Of a stretch of DNA of 64,000 bases, positions 27,207-36,765 are shown piece after piece; positions within the stretch are counted from its first letter, which is position 1; every line of letters starts with the position of its first letter. The translations under genes and the position numbers were made by a program. This DNA is from Bacillota bacterium (GTDB lineage Bacteria > Bacillota > Clostridia > Acetivibrionales > DSM-1351), in the NCBI GenBank assembly GCA_023391425.1, contig JAEWAX010000149.1, positions 1 to 64,000 on the forward strand, given 5' to 3'. The notes beneath the pieces were generated by a model. The model had not been told where the DNA came from. It worked only from the letters and a program-made list of their open reading frames with translations, and did not search any database.

Positions 27207-29096
27207 TTACTGCTGCTCCTGTACAATCATTTCAGCTGTAGCCATTATCTCTTCATTTTTAGCTGTAGTCTCTTCCACTGTTGCAGATATAGATGTAATA
27301 TCTGTATTTATATTACTTGCCCTTTTCTTTAATTCTTCAGAAATAGCAACAATATCCTCTATATTTTTATGAAATTCAACTTGATCAGCTTTAGTTGAGT
27401 CTGCTGCATGCCTTGATTGATCAGCAAGCTTACGTACTTCATCAGCTACAATCGAAAAACCTCTTCCTGCTTCTCCCGCTCTTGCTGCTTCTATTGCAGC
27501 ATTTAATGCTAGCAAATTTGTCTGGGTTGATATTTGTACTATTTCTTCTGTAACACTTGCAAAATTATTAATATTATCTTCCATAAACCCTATTTTTTCA
27601 TTAAGAACTTTTGATATATTTAGCAATGCTCCAATATCATTACTAATATTACCAATACTTATAGAATTCTCTGTACTTGCAGCAGAAACCTCCTCAATAG
27701 AGTTTGTTATTTCACTGAGTCTTCCTTTTAGAAGTCCTAATTTATGTTTTCTTTCATGGCTTAATTCTTTAACACGGGTCAAAGCATTAGATATTTCTTC
27801 ATTTTCTTCTGTTAACAACCTACTTTTTGAAGCTACAGAAAGATTATAATCCATACAGTTTTCAATAACGTTCAAGCCGTTAAATATATTTATAGCCATA
27901 TCTTTACAAGTTTTATATCCACACGCTTTGCAATTTCTTACCCTAGCTTCAGGAGTTTCCTTTAGCAAAGAGTCAAATATGTTATTTAGCTGGCTTTCAG
28001 TAGGTATTTTTGAACTCTTAAACTCTTCCTTATCATACTTTCTGACATAGTTATTTAAATCCAATGTATTATCAAAATATTTCAACAGCTTTTCAGGCTT
28101 ATTATGAAATTTACCTCTTTTTTTCTGTCTTATTTTATTTGTAAGTCCTTCAATATCACTAATTTGTAGCTTATGACAGGTACCACTGCCTACATTACAG
28201 CCATGTTCGCAGCTCAAAACATCTAGTACGTCAGGCAGTTCCTTATTTGAATTGCTTCTTTCTGAAAACTCGTCAAAGTATTCATAGGCATCATCTGTTC
28301 CCTCAATCTGTTTTACCCATAGTTCATTATTATAATGACAGATATTTTCCTTTAAACCGCCAGGCACACAATATATATCTCCTAGAGTAAAAGGTGGAGA
28401 GCTAAATTCAGTTTTACTATAGTCCTCGATATTTATATTGTTTTTTTCTATATATTCAATCAATTTTTTAAATGTAACATTATAACTTACATAACCATTA
28501 GTATTTTTATCTTCAATTTCTGTCTTTTTAGCTACACAAGGTGATAAGAAAGCCAATCTGTCATTATTGTTTAAAGATTTTTTTATGTAAATTGCAGCAC
28601 ACATCAAAGGACTGTGAACTGGTGCGAGGTTTTTTATTATGTCATGTTTATATTTTTGTATATAATTTACAATTGAAGGACAAGGTTGTGCTATTACATT
28701 GCTCAATTTGTCTCTCTCTATTATTCTTAAATATGCCCAAGTAGTAATATCTGCGCCTAAGGAAACATCATAGAATACTTTTACTCCTAATGATTTTAAG
28801 CACCCAAACAGCTTTTCATAGTTTTTGAAATTAGTTTTAACTGCTGGAGCAGCAAGTACAGATATTGATATTCCATTTTTTAAGTCTTTAAAGAATTTTT
28901 CTGTATCATCCTCATAGTCTCTGGCTCCATGGTCACATTCACTTAAGCACTTACCGCATGTAATGCATGCCTCTTTATTGACATGTACCTTATTATTTCC
29001 ATCTTTTATATATGCAGAATTAGCATTTAATACCGGGCAGGCATGTATACATTTATTACAGCCTGTACACTTTTCTTCGATTGTAAATATATGCAT
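27207..29096 (-). CDS. [FeFe]-hydrogenase-like sensor fused to a chemoreceptor signalling domain
   Basis: A 629-residue cytoplasmic protein joining redox and signalling parts. Order: two ferredoxin [4Fe-4S] motifs ([12 protein letters not shown] at 10-21 and [14 protein letters not shown] near 44-57), a hydrogenase large-subunit domain (about 75-340) with H-cluster Cys motifs [14 protein letters not shown] and [12 protein letters not shown], a further Fe-S domain ([13 protein letters not shown] near 400-412), a linker, and an MCP hairpin (about 450-629) with the conserved tip [21 protein letters not shown]. All four presumed H-cluster cysteines are present, but the first Cys of the usual TSCCP motif, the proton shuttle, is Pro. 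No membrane segments and no HAMP. It probably reports a redox state or H2 to CheA/CheW rather than making H2; that role is inferred. Confidence 0.88.
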   Translation of the reverse strand: MHIFTIEEKCTGCNKCIHACPVLNANSAYIKDGNNKVHVNKEACITCGKCLSECDHGARDYEDDTEKFFKDLKNGISISVLAAPAVKTNFKNYEKLFGCLKSLGVKVFYDVSLGADITTWAYLRIIERDKLSNVIAQPCPSIVNYIQKYKHDIIKNLAPVHSPLMCAAIYIKKSLNNNDRLAFLSPCVAKKTEIEDKNTNGYVSYNVTFKKLIEYIEKNNINIEDYSKTEFSSPPFTLGDIYCVPGGLKENICHYNNELWVKQIEGTDDAYEYFDEFSERSNSNKELPDVLDVLSCEHGCNVGSGTCHKLQISDIEGLTNKIRQKKRGKFHNKPEKLLKYFDNTLDLNNYVRKYDKEEFKSSKIPTESQLNNIFDSLLKETPEARVRNCKACGYKTCKDMAINIFNGLNVIENCMDYNLSVASKSRLLTEENEEISNALTRVKELSHERKHKLGLLKGRLSEITNSIEEVSAASTENSISIGNISNDIGALLNISKVLNEKIGFMEDNINNFASVTEEIVQISTQTNLLALNAAIEAARAGEAGRGFSIVADEVRKLADQSRHAADSTKADQVEFHKNIEDIVAISEELKKRASNINTDITSISATVEETTAKNEEIMATAEMIVQEQQ

Positions 29097-29296
29097 TTAT
29101 ATCATCCTTTTCTATCGTTGTATAATAGTAATAGCTTAGTGGAAACCAAGTAAATGTAATAATCAATTTTTTATTTATTGAGTATAGCATACTAGATTAA
29201 TGTCTCAAGTAGTAAAATTTACAATTACGCAACTCTTAAATATTTTATTTTATAATTACTGCACAAATACCTTTTTTGTCTGATAATAATAAGAAA

Positions 29297-29336
29297 GAAG
29301 CTAAAAACAAATTTATTGTCTCTAGCTTCTTTTTTA
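29297..29336. terminator. Terminator between pheT and hydrogenase-MCP promoter region
   Basis: AGAAGCTA (29297-29304) pairs with TAGCTTCT (29323-29330), with A/T runs on both sides; it would end the pheST transcript 30 bp past pheT. Confidence 0.7.
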
Positions 29337-29359
29337 TTCACCTGAGTTAAGACTTTTGC

Positions 29360-31741
29360 TTACCTCAACACATAATCCTTAGTTGCCATATAATCTATAA
29401 TACTTTTTGCAAATGCATTTATATCATCACTAGAAAGAGTCTTTTCAGTTGAGCCAATCACAAATCTAAAGGTCATGCTCTTCTTTCCTTCTGGTAAGCC
29501 TTTTCCAGTATAGATTGTAACAAATTCAAAACCATTTAAATACTCTGACTTAAATGCACCAATATCTTCAAGCAGCTTATCAAATGTAACTCCATTATCA
29601 ACCAAGAAGCTATAATCTAACTTAACTTCAGGGAATTTTGATAAATCTTTGTATTGGATTGCATTAGTATTAATAGCTTGTAGAACATCTCTGTTTATCT
29701 CCAATACAGCTACATTAACTTTCTTGCCAATGTTCTTCTTTATCATTGGGTGAATAACGCTAATATATCCCATTAGATTTCCATTATAGCTAACATCAAC
29801 AGATTTCATAGGATGAACCCAGTTGTATTCACTAGTACAAGGAGCAAAGTCAGGAGCAACATTTTTCAATGTCTTCGCAATAAATGTCATCATTCCCTTT
29901 AAGTCATAGAACAACTCGTCTTCACTCTTTGTCTTACTTCCAATCAGAACACATATATTCTTATGTTGCTCGCATTTTTCCTTTGAGTTAGCAGCCTTGA
30001 ATACACTTCCGATTTCAAATATTGAAAAATCATCATATGTCTTTTCATTCTTTTCAGCAAAGCTCAGCATACTTGGAACCATGCTATCTCTCAAGGTATT
30101 GGAATCCTGTGCTTGTGGATTTAGAACCTTTACCTGTGCATTAGTTTCAATCCCTATCTTACTATTAAAGGTGTTATCATACCAAACGTAGCTCATTACC
30201 TCGCTTGCACCAAATCTTTCAGAAAGTAATTCCTTTATCTTATGGTCTGTAATTCTTTCCTCATTATATTCAAGTGGCTTTAATGCGATATCCAGAGTCT
30301 GTGGAACTATATTGTCATAGCCATATATTCTGGTGATTTCCTCTATGATATCAACTTTCATTGTGATATCCTTTGTAGCTCTGAAGGTTGGAACCTCTAT
30401 ATTAAAGGTATCTCCGTCAACATCAACCTTGAATTCCAATGACTTTAATACATCTACCATTTTTTCTTTAGATAAAGTGTTTCCAATATATCTATCAATA
30501 TATGGCTTTGTTATTGTTATATCTATTGGCTCTAGCTTGTTGCAATACACATCAGTTAAGGCAGATGCAAATGTTATATCTGCTTGCATATCCCTAAGTA
30601 ATTTAACAAACCTTTTGATAGCTAAAACTGTCATGTTAGGGTCAAGGCACTTTTCATAACGCGCACTAGCCTCTGTACGTAGACCCAATTTTGTTGAGCC
30701 CTTTCTTATTGAAGGACCATCAAAGGTAGCTGACTCTAATAAAATTGATGTGGTATCCTCTAGAACCTCTGAATTTTCTCCACCCATGATACCAGCAACA
30801 GCGACAGGTCTTTCCTTATTGCAAATGAGTAAAACATCTTCTGGTAGTTTTCTTTCTGAACCGTCAAGAGTTGTAAACATTGTTGGTTCTTTTGTAGACC
30901 TTACAATAATCCCGCTTTCTACTTGTCTGCTATCAAATGCATGCATTGGTTGACCCATCTCAAGCATCAAATAGTTAGTTAAATCAACAAGTGGTGAAAT
31001 CGGTCTCATTCCACAATAGAAAAGCCTTACCTTCATATTCATTGAAGTCTTCAGATTAGTTGCTCCATCTATTTTTATGCTGGAATATCTGAGACATTTT
31101 TCTGTATCTTCAACTTTAACATCAACCTTATTCTTGTCTTCTGAGCCTGCTAAGCTATCAATCTGCATTGGCTTTAGCTCTTTACCATAAATAGCAGCAA
31201 TCTCACGTGCAATTCCATAATGTCCCCATAAGTCAGGTCTGTTTGTGAGTGATTTATTATCTATCTCAACAATAACGTCATCAATATCTATAATTGATTT
31301 TATATCAGTACCAGGTGCATAATCTCCATCTAAAATAAGAAGTCCGCTATGGTCATCACTAATACCTAGTTCTTGAGCTGAACATAGCATACCAAAGCTT
31401 TCTACTCCAACCAGCTTAACTTTTCCAAGCTTAGGAAGCTTTTTTACTGAACCACCAATCTTTGCTAGTGGAACCAAAATACCTTCTGTAACATTTGGTG
31501 CTCCACATACAATTTGCAGTATTCCATCGCCTGAATCAACCTGAGTGATTTTAAGCTTTTTGGATTCTGGATGTGGAACAACGCTGAGAACCTTACCAAC
31601 TACTACGTTTTGAATATCCTGACCAACAAATTCAACCTCTTCTACCTCTGCAGTAGACATTGTAAATCTGTACCAAAGTTCTTTTATATCTATGCCATCT
31701 AAATCAACATAATCTTTTATCCAATTTAATGATATTTTCAA
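29360..31741 (-). CDS. pheT: Phenylalanine--tRNA ligase beta subunit
   Basis: Beta chain of the (alpha-beta)2 enzyme that charges tRNA-Phe; provides tRNA anchoring and editing. The 793-residue protein has the expected parts: N-terminal tRNA-binding EMAP/OB domain (about 40-150, VGKVLSVVPHPESKKLKI), B3/B4 editing domain (GMRPISPLVDLTNYLMLE), B5 and the inactive synthetase-like core, and a C-terminal ferredoxin-fold anticodon-binding domain. TTG start, with AGGAGGG 7 bp upstream. It begins 12 bp after pheS and shares the T-box-controlled transcript. Confidence 0.97.
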   Translation of the reverse strand: MKISLNWIKDYVDLDGIDIKELWYRFTMSTAEVEEVEFVGQDIQNVVVGKVLSVVPHPESKKLKITQVDSGDGILQIVCGAPNVTEGILVPLAKIGGSVKKLPKLGKVKLVGVESFGMLCSAQELGISDDHSGLLILDGDYAPGTDIKSIIDIDDVIVEIDNKSLTNRPDLWGHYGIAREIAAIYGKELKPMQIDSLAGSEDKNKVDVKVEDTEKCLRYSSIKIDGATNLKTSMNMKVRLFYCGMRPISPLVDLTNYLMLEMGQPMHAFDSRQVESGIIVRSTKEPTMFTTLDGSERKLPEDVLLICNKERPVAVAGIMGGENSEVLEDTTSILLESATFDGPSIRKGSTKLGLRTEASARYEKCLDPNMTVLAIKRFVKLLRDMQADITFASALTDVYCNKLEPIDITITKPYIDRYIGNTLSKEKMVDVLKSLEFKVDVDGDTFNIEVPTFRATKDITMKVDIIEEITRIYGYDNIVPQTLDIALKPLEYNEERITDHKIKELLSERFGASEVMSYVWYDNTFNSKIGIETNAQVKVLNPQAQDSNTLRDSMVPSMLSFAEKNEKTYDDFSIFEIGSVFKAANSKEKCEQHKNICVLIGSKTKSEDELFYDLKGMMTFIAKTLKNVAPDFAPCTSEYNWVHPMKSVDVSYNGNLMGYISVIHPMIKKNIGKKVNVAVLEINRDVLQAINTNAIQYKDLSKFPEVKLDYSFLVDNGVTFDKLLEDIGAFKSEYLNGFEFVTIYTGKGLPEGKKSMTFRFVIGSTEKTLSSDDINAFAKSIIDYMATKDYVLR

Positions 31742-31753
31742 TTTGCTTCCCTC

Positions 31754-32785
31754 CTATCTTACTGAAAATTGTTCTAATGCTCTCAAATCTCCTGAGTTGA
31801 GAACACGGATGTCACTGATTCCATATTTCATCATTGCAAGTCTTGTGAGTCCTACTCCAAAGGCGAAGCCTGTATATTCTTCCGGGTCAATTCCGCCGGC
31901 ACGTAAAACATTTGGATGCACCATTCCACATGGTAGTAATTCTATCCAGCCTGAATGTTTACAGGTAGGACAACCTTTTCCCCCACAAATCATGCAGTTC
32001 AAATCCAACTCAAAACCCGGCTCAACAAATGGGAAGAAGCCCGGTCTTAGTCTTACTTTAACATCTCTATTAAATACTTCTGACAATAGAAGTTTCATAA
32101 CGTATATTAAGTTTGCGATAGATACATTCTTGTCTATCATCATACCCTCAAGCTGGAAAAAAGTATTTTCATGGGATGCGTCAATGTTTTCATTTCTAAA
32201 GCATCTTCCTGGAGCAATTACCTTTAGTGGTGCTCCAAATTTCTGCATAGCTCTTACCTGACATGGTGAGGTATGTGGTCTTAAACATGAGCCATTTTCC
32301 AACCAGTAAGTATCCTGCATATCTCTTGCAGGGTGATTCTTTGGAATATTTAATGCCTCAAAGCTATAGAATTCCTCTTCAACCTCTGGCCCATCAACAA
32401 TATTGAAGCCCATTCCTGTAAAGATTCTCTCTATTTCCTTTTGAACAATAGTTACCGGATGTAAGGAACCTACTTGAAACTGAGTACCTGGCAATGATAT
32501 ATCAAAGTTTGAGCCCTTGCTTAATGTCTTTTTAACATCGTTTGCGCTCAGTTCCTTAAATTTAGCCTCCAAAAATTCACTCAATTCATTCTTTAACTCA
32601 TTTGCCTCTTGTCCGAACTGCTTTCTTTCTTCAATAGCCATGTTTTTGAGATCCTTGAGCATATCTGTCAATTCACCCTTTTTACCTAGTAGCTTTACTC
32701 TAAGCTCTTCAACCTCGCTACTTGTGGAAGCTTCTTTTATTTTGCTAAGAGCAAGGTCTCTTAAATTACTTATTTTTTCAATCAC
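31754..32785 (-). CDS. pheS: Phenylalanine--tRNA ligase alpha subunit
   Basis: Catalytic chain of phenylalanyl-tRNA synthetase. The 343-residue protein has an N-terminal coiled-coil that contacts tRNA (1-85), motif 2 around CFRNENIDASHENTFFQLEG, and motif 3 GFAFGVGLTRLAMMKYGI. A Cys set (CMICGGKGCPTCKHSGW) near 270-290, found in many Firmicute enzymes, may bind zinc. GTG start with AAAGGAG upstream. The transcript is controlled by a T-box. Confidence 0.97.
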   Translation of the reverse strand: MIEKISNLRDLALSKIKEASTSSEVEELRVKLLGKKGELTDMLKDLKNMAIEERKQFGQEANELKNELSEFLEAKFKELSANDVKKTLSKGSNFDISLPGTQFQVGSLHPVTIVQKEIERIFTGMGFNIVDGPEVEEEFYSFEALNIPKNHPARDMQDTYWLENGSCLRPHTSPCQVRAMQKFGAPLKVIAPGRCFRNENIDASHENTFFQLEGMMIDKNVSIANLIYVMKLLLSEVFNRDVKVRLRPGFFPFVEPGFELDLNCMICGGKGCPTCKHSGWIELLPCGMVHPNVLRAGGIDPEEYTGFAFGVGLTRLAMMKYGISDIRVLNSGDLRALEQFSVR

Positions 32786-32821
32786 GTCTATTATCTCCTT
32801 TCATTGTTTACTTTTTTGACA

Positions 32822-33228
32822 ATATAAAAGCCCCCATCCCATAAAAAGGGACGAAGGCATTCTTCGCGGTACCACCCAGATTTTAAAGTAACCTAGCTTG
32901 ACTTTCAAATGTTTGAATAAATCAATTAATCATACAATCTTATCATGCTAATAGCACTAAACTCTTTGTAATTTAACGGTTTTTTACCGGCAGCCCCTAC
33001 GTTTGATAAAATACTTGGCTTTTACCCAGTTGGCGGTAGAAGCTTAGTTATACTTAATACTATTCAAAAGGTATTAAGTATATAATTTTATCCAGTTCAG
33101 AGCCACAGCTTCGGAGGGAACTTGGGCAAGTAGTTTGCTAAAGGTACTTTCAGCCAGTGATACCTTCTCTCTAGAACATCCTTTTCTCACTTACTTTTCT
33201 CCATCATCGCTTTTATTAGTATTATATG
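32822..33228 (-). promoter_or_regulatory. T-box riboswitch of pheST
   Basis: The minus strand shows the T-box hallmark GGTGGTACCGCG at about 32879-32868 (antiterminator bulge), followed by a terminator (GCCTTCGTCCC with GGGATGGGGGC then TTTTATATT, about 32857-32823). The 5' end has the Stem I motif AGAGAGAAGGTA and the apical GGCTGAAAGTACC. The specifier is read as TTC at 33120-33118 (context AAG-TTC-CCTCCGAAGC), which fits Phe. Uncharged tRNA-Phe would favour the antiterminator and pheST expression. Confidence 0.93.
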
Positions 33229-33234
33229 TTAGCT

Positions 33235-33263
33235 ATTATAGCAATATAAAATAAAACATTCAA
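33235..33263 (-). promoter_or_regulatory. Promoter of the pheST T-box transcript
   Basis: Minus strand TTGAAT (33263-33258), a 17-bp spacer and TATAAT (33240-33235), placing the start about 33228. Confidence 0.8.
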
Positions 33264-33335
33264 GGAGATTTTTGTTTAGCAAATAAAGATTTATATATAT
33301 TTATATAAGATTTTTATGACTGTCTGTTTTTCTGC

Positions 33336-33455
33336 CTAATTGCTAGTACTTTTATAATATCTTAAACTGAATCTCCAAAAAAAGTAGGATAATAAATACA
33401 AAGCGACACCAATAAAAGGCTCAATATACATATAAATTTGTGGATAATTAACCAT
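33336..33455 (-). pseudogene. Remnant: C-terminus of an ABC-2-type permease
   Basis: Minus-strand reading VNYPQIYMYIEPFIGVALYL ... SYFFWRFSLRYYKSTSN then TAG resembles the last membrane helix and the FWRFGLRxYxSTGS-type tail of ABC-2 exporter permeases. Only about 40 codons remain, with no ribosome-binding site. Confidence 0.6.
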
Positions 33456-33459
33456 ATCA

Positions 33460-33652
33460 GGTTGTGGGTTCATCGAAGAACACTATTTGGGGTAAATGGT
33501 AATGCAGCAACTATATCTGCTCTCATTCTTTGTCCAAGGGATAGCTGCCGAACTGGTTGATTAATAAATTCATCCAAGTCAAGAAGTTAGCTGAATTGTT
33601 CTAGCTTTTCTCTGAATTTCTCTTCTGGAACCCCTAACAAATTACTTAACCC
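33460..33652 (-). pseudogene. Remnant: middle of an ABC-2-type transporter ATPase
   Basis: Minus-strand frames give LLGVPEEKFREKLEQFS, a stop codon, LLDLDEFINQPVRQLSLGQRMRAD (read in part as VRQLSLGQRMRADIVAALPF), then after a frameshift LFFDEPTT. This is the helical domain, the LSxGQ signature and the Walker B region of an ABC-2-type ATPase. The internal TAA, the frameshift and the missing Walker A show it is dead. Confidence 0.75.
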
Positions 33653-33734
33653 CGTTATTAATAACCATTACTCTTGAGCATAGCCTTTCTACTTCAGAGA
33701 CATCGCGAGTTGATAAAACTACAGTGATATCTTG
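33642..33734 (-). pseudogene. Remnant: C-terminal part of an ABC ATPase, out of order
   Basis: Minus-strand reading ITVVLSTRDVSEVERLCSRV followed by MVINNGVK and TAA is the H-loop region of the same kind of ATPase (usual form TTHDMSDVE.LC.RV). It lies upstream of the middle part instead of downstream, so the pieces come from two tandem ATPase genes or a rearrangement. The H-loop His has become Arg. Confidence 0.7.
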
Positions 33735-33737
33735 CTT

Positions 33738-33860
33738 CTAAATAAAAAAATCCGCAGAAATGTTGAATTTAGAAAATATAGCCTCTATTTCCTTTGATAA
33801 ATCTTTTAATATCTTTGGCTCGTCATCACAAACCGCAACGGTAAACATTGTAATCCCCAT
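33738..33860 (-). pseudogene. Remnant: N-terminus of a LytTR-type response regulator
   Basis: Minus-strand ATG (33848, or 33860) opens FTVAVCDDEPKILKDLSKEI and runs to a stop after 36-40 codons. CDDE is the acidic pocket of AgrA/LytR-type receivers. The rest of the receiver and the DNA-binding domain are absent; the ATPase fragment follows at once, so a deletion fused the two. Confidence 0.65.
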
Positions 33861-33929
33861 TTCTCATGCTATTTTTAAATACAGTATAGCACAATAAAAC
33901 GAAGTGAAAAGAGCAAATAAATATGGTGC

Positions 33930-33985
33930 TATTGCCTCTATTTACGAGTTAATAGAGAGCAAAAGCACCATGTGGATTTTTTTGT
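33930..33985. terminator. Hairpin after tlp
   Basis: ATGGTGCT (33933-33940) pairs with AGCACCAT (33964-33971), with inner CTCTATT/AATAGAG. T-rich on the plus side (GTGGATTTTTTTG), weaker on the minus side, so it may serve transcripts in either direction. Confidence 0.5.
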
Positions 33986-34029
33986 TAAACAGTATTGAAC
34001 CCCATTCTAAAAAATGAAAGTTTTTTACT

Positions 34030-34254
34030 TTACTTCATGAACTGACCGTGATCTTCTTTAATTTCTTTTTTCATTTTTTGAACTGCATCTTGCCTCCTAC
34101 TATTTTTTTCTATTAAAGTTTCTTTTAATCTAACATCGTCAGTTTTATTAATTATTTCATTAGCAACTTCTGTATTGTGCATAGTTTTATTAATTTTTGT
34201 TTTAACTCTTTCTTCATTTCCTTGCTGGTAATCTGGATTTTTAGTTATTTTCAT
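34030..34254 (-). CDS. tlp: Small acid-soluble spore protein Tlp
   Basis: Minor thioredoxin-like spore protein made in the forespore. The 74-residue charged, helical sequence matches the Tlp pattern, especially INKTMHNTEVANEIINKTDD and the LIEKNSRRQDAVQKMKKEI stretch (family: EKNxRRxxxIxxxxxEIxDE). CAAAGGAG lies 8 bp before the ATG. It neighbours a pseudogene island rather than other spore genes. Confidence 0.85.
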   Translation of the reverse strand: MKITKNPDYQQGNEERVKTKINKTMHNTEVANEIINKTDDVRLKETLIEKNSRRQDAVQKMKKEIKEDHGQFMK

Positions 34255-34426
34255 ATTTCAAATACTCCTTTGTTTTAATAAAAAGCTATTACTTATTATG
34301 TCCACGAAAAAATTTTGTAGACTCTAAAAAATTCCTCGAATCAATATTTATTTGTGGCCCACTTGACTACATTTTTGGCAAATAATACAATGTAGTAAAT
34401 CCTAAAAGAAACTAAAAGGAAAATTT

Positions 34427-35656
34427 ATGGGCTATAAACGTTTATCCTTAATGTTATTTGCACAATTTATCATATTATTACCTCTTTATTTTACTGGAAT
34501 TAATATATTAAACGGTAATTATTCATACGCCATCCCTTTTATCTTACTAATGGCGTACTTTTTGTACTCGCTAAATCTGTTAAGGATCGAAGCCCTGAAA
34601 ATTAAGAAAGATAAACATGATGGTGTCTATAGGGAAACATTAATTCTGTGTAATTACGATGTATTATATAAAGGATTAGAGAAAAACAACAATATGCCAC
34701 CAATACCAATTGCTACATTCAAGTGTTTTGACAGTGATGAATATATGTGTTTGAGTGGGGATTACTCACAAGTAAACATGGTAGAAGGAAAGAAATATAA
34801 AGTCAAATATTATAAGAGTTCAGGACTTTTAATTGATATAGAAAATGACTACAGCCGTCCTAAAAAAGTAAAAGTAATTAAACACTCTAAGCAATCTCAA
34901 AAATCTACGTATACTAAACGCGCAAAGTTCATAAAACTGTCTGAGCTCCCTGCCTTTATAGAAGTCCTTATTACTTTATTAATAATTGGTGGTCCAATAT
35001 TCATTATTTTATTTGTTTTATATAAGTTATATAAATTAATCCAAATAGAAGTTTTAATGACTAGATATGATATATTACTTGTTCAGCCTAGTTTTTTAGT
35101 TTGGTTTTTTATCTTTTATGGATTAGCTGTTTTTTTTCTAATACTATTCGAGAAAGATAATAATACTTATCTTGGTTTTGTCTCCAAAATATATTTCAAA
35201 CTTGGATTTAGGAAATCTCTTGCTTTAGTTTCTATTATTTTTATTTTACTTTTAACACAATTATTCTCCGTCTATATAAAAGTTTCTCCAGATAAAATAG
35301 AATGCAAAAATGGATATTTCTTAGATACTCAAACTTATAGTTGGAATAGTGTTGAGAAGTCTCGCATCTATTTTTCTTCAGAAAGTCATAAATATAAAAT
35401 ACATATCAAATTACACTATATTTTAGTATTAAAAGACGGTAACACAATTGAGCTTAAAAACTCAGATATGTTTTGGGATAGAATTTTAAAGGTGGATACC
35501 ATTTTACAGCATCATGGTATTACTGTCGATAGAGGAGCAATATCCTACTTGGAAAGTATTAATTTTATTCTTGATGAAGATGTAGATTTTGATAGTGGAT
35601 TAAAAGTATTAAATCAAATAATATCAGTAGAAGGATATCTAGGTTTAGTAAATTAA
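34427..35656 (+). CDS. Membrane protein of unknown function (409 aa)
   Basis: I do not recognise this protein. Hydrophobic segments at about residues 6-26, 30-52, 185-210, 220-243 and 260-283 make it a polytopic membrane protein. Residues 60-150 form a polar loop (with a DKHDGVYRETLILCNYDVL stretch), and the C-terminal about 125 residues are polar with a beta-rich look (WNSVEKSRIYFSSESHKYKIHIK), like PH-domain-type proteins that follow a membrane anchor. Ribosome-binding site AAAGGAAAA is moderate. It is followed by a coiled-coil gene and a hydrolase on the same strand, 70-95 bp apart. Confidence 0.65.
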   Translation: MGYKRLSLMLFAQFIILLPLYFTGINILNGNYSYAIPFILLMAYFLYSLNLLRIEALKIKKDKHDGVYRETLILCNYDVLYKGLEKNNNMPPIPIATFKCFDSDEYMCLSGDYSQVNMVEGKKYKVKYYKSSGLLIDIENDYSRPKKVKVIKHSKQSQKSTYTKRAKFIKLSELPAFIEVLITLLIIGGPIFIILFVLYKLYKLIQIEVLMTRYDILLVQPSFLVWFFIFYGLAVFFLILFEKDNNTYLGFVSKIYFKLGFRKSLALVSIIFILLLTQLFSVYIKVSPDKIECKNGYFLDTQTYSWNSVEKSRIYFSSESHKYKIHIKLHYILVLKDGNTIELKNSDMFWDRILKVDTILQHHGITVDRGAISYLESINFILDEDVDFDSGLKVLNQIISVEGYLGLVN

Positions 35657-35726
35657 AATTTTATGGATTAAGTACTGCTTTTAAAATATAATTAAATTAG
35701 CACCAATTTACAGGGAGGTCGATATT

Positions 35727-36671
35727 GTGGAAAATAACATTTTGATTGAGATTGAAAAAAGACTGGATGCTATACCAGCATTAGAACAACGTATGGTAAA
35801 ACTACGTATCCGAATAAATGATGCGCAAGATGAGGTTAAATCCTTATTGCACAGATTTGAATCAGAGTCATTAGATGTTGAAAATATTCAGAAGGATTCT
35901 TTATCAAATACCATATTAAAGTTAATTGGAAAATACGAAGGAAAGGTTAATAAAGAAACTCAAGAAATGCTAATGGCCAAAATGGATTATGATAAAGCAA
36001 CTGAAAGAGTAAAAATGTTATACAATGAACAGGGTGAACTTGGCAACAAGCTATCCGAGTTATATAAGGAAAAACAAACTTTTGAAGATGAGCTAAAAAA
36101 AAGAGAAGAAATGATCAAAAGTAATGTTACAGATCAAACCTACAAAATATATACGGAAATCCAAACTGAGCAAAACTTTCTGACAACTCAGCTTATTGAA
36201 ATAGACCAAGCCCTTAAAGCAGCAAATAGAGTACTAGCTACAGCAACTAGAGCCATGCAGCAACTTCAGAGTTCTGAAGATTGGGCTACATATGATGTAT
36301 GGGGCGGTGGCGGAATAATCAGTCATCTGGCAAAATATGAACATATTGATGAAGCTCAAGCAGAATTTAATACATTAAACTCTCAGATTAAAGATTTTGA
36401 AAAGGAACTCCTTGATGTAAATATACAGGATACTTATGATTCTTTAGGAATAGATTCAACTACAAGAGCTATAGACTTTTGGTTTGACAATATATTTACC
36501 GATTTAAGTGTGAGAGATAAGATTCGTGATGACATGGAAAATTTAAGAGAACTAAGCAATAAAGTCAACAAAACTATTAACAATCTAGAAAGTAATAGGG
36601 TTGAAATAAATAGAAAGTTAGACGAAACAGCAACTAGAAAGAATGTTTTGATTATGTCTATAGAAGGATAA
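35727..36671 (+). CDS. Coiled-coil protein of unknown function (314 aa)
   Basis: No family recognised. The 314-residue protein is almost wholly helical with heptad patterns in residues 1-50, 75-195 and 205-310; a glycine break WGGGGIISHLAKYEHIDEAQ (near 192-211) splits it. There is no signal peptide, no membrane helix and no cysteine. GTG start with GGGAGG 8 bp upstream. It may form a complex with the membrane protein encoded just before it; that is only a positional guess. Confidence 0.65.
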   Translation: MENNILIEIEKRLDAIPALEQRMVKLRIRINDAQDEVKSLLHRFESESLDVENIQKDSLSNTILKLIGKYEGKVNKETQEMLMAKMDYDKATERVKMLYNEQGELGNKLSELYKEKQTFEDELKKREEMIKSNVTDQTYKIYTEIQTEQNFLTTQLIEIDQALKAANRVLATATRAMQQLQSSEDWATYDVWGGGGIISHLAKYEHIDEAQAEFNTLNSQIKDFEKELLDVNIQDTYDSLGIDSTTRAIDFWFDNIFTDLSVRDKIRDDMENLRELSNKVNKTINNLESNRVEINRKLDETATRKNVLIMSIEG

Positions 36672-36765
36672 TTTTTTGATATTCATACCCGCTGCCCATG
36701 CAATTGTTTTTATAGCAAAAATAATATAAAATGCTATTTATACGGAGTTGGATTGGAGATTACGA

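Noticed and set aside
27207..29096. Catalytic H2-producing hydrogenase
   Set aside because: The proton-shuttle Cys position is Pro and the protein continues into an MCP tip, so a sensory role is more likely.
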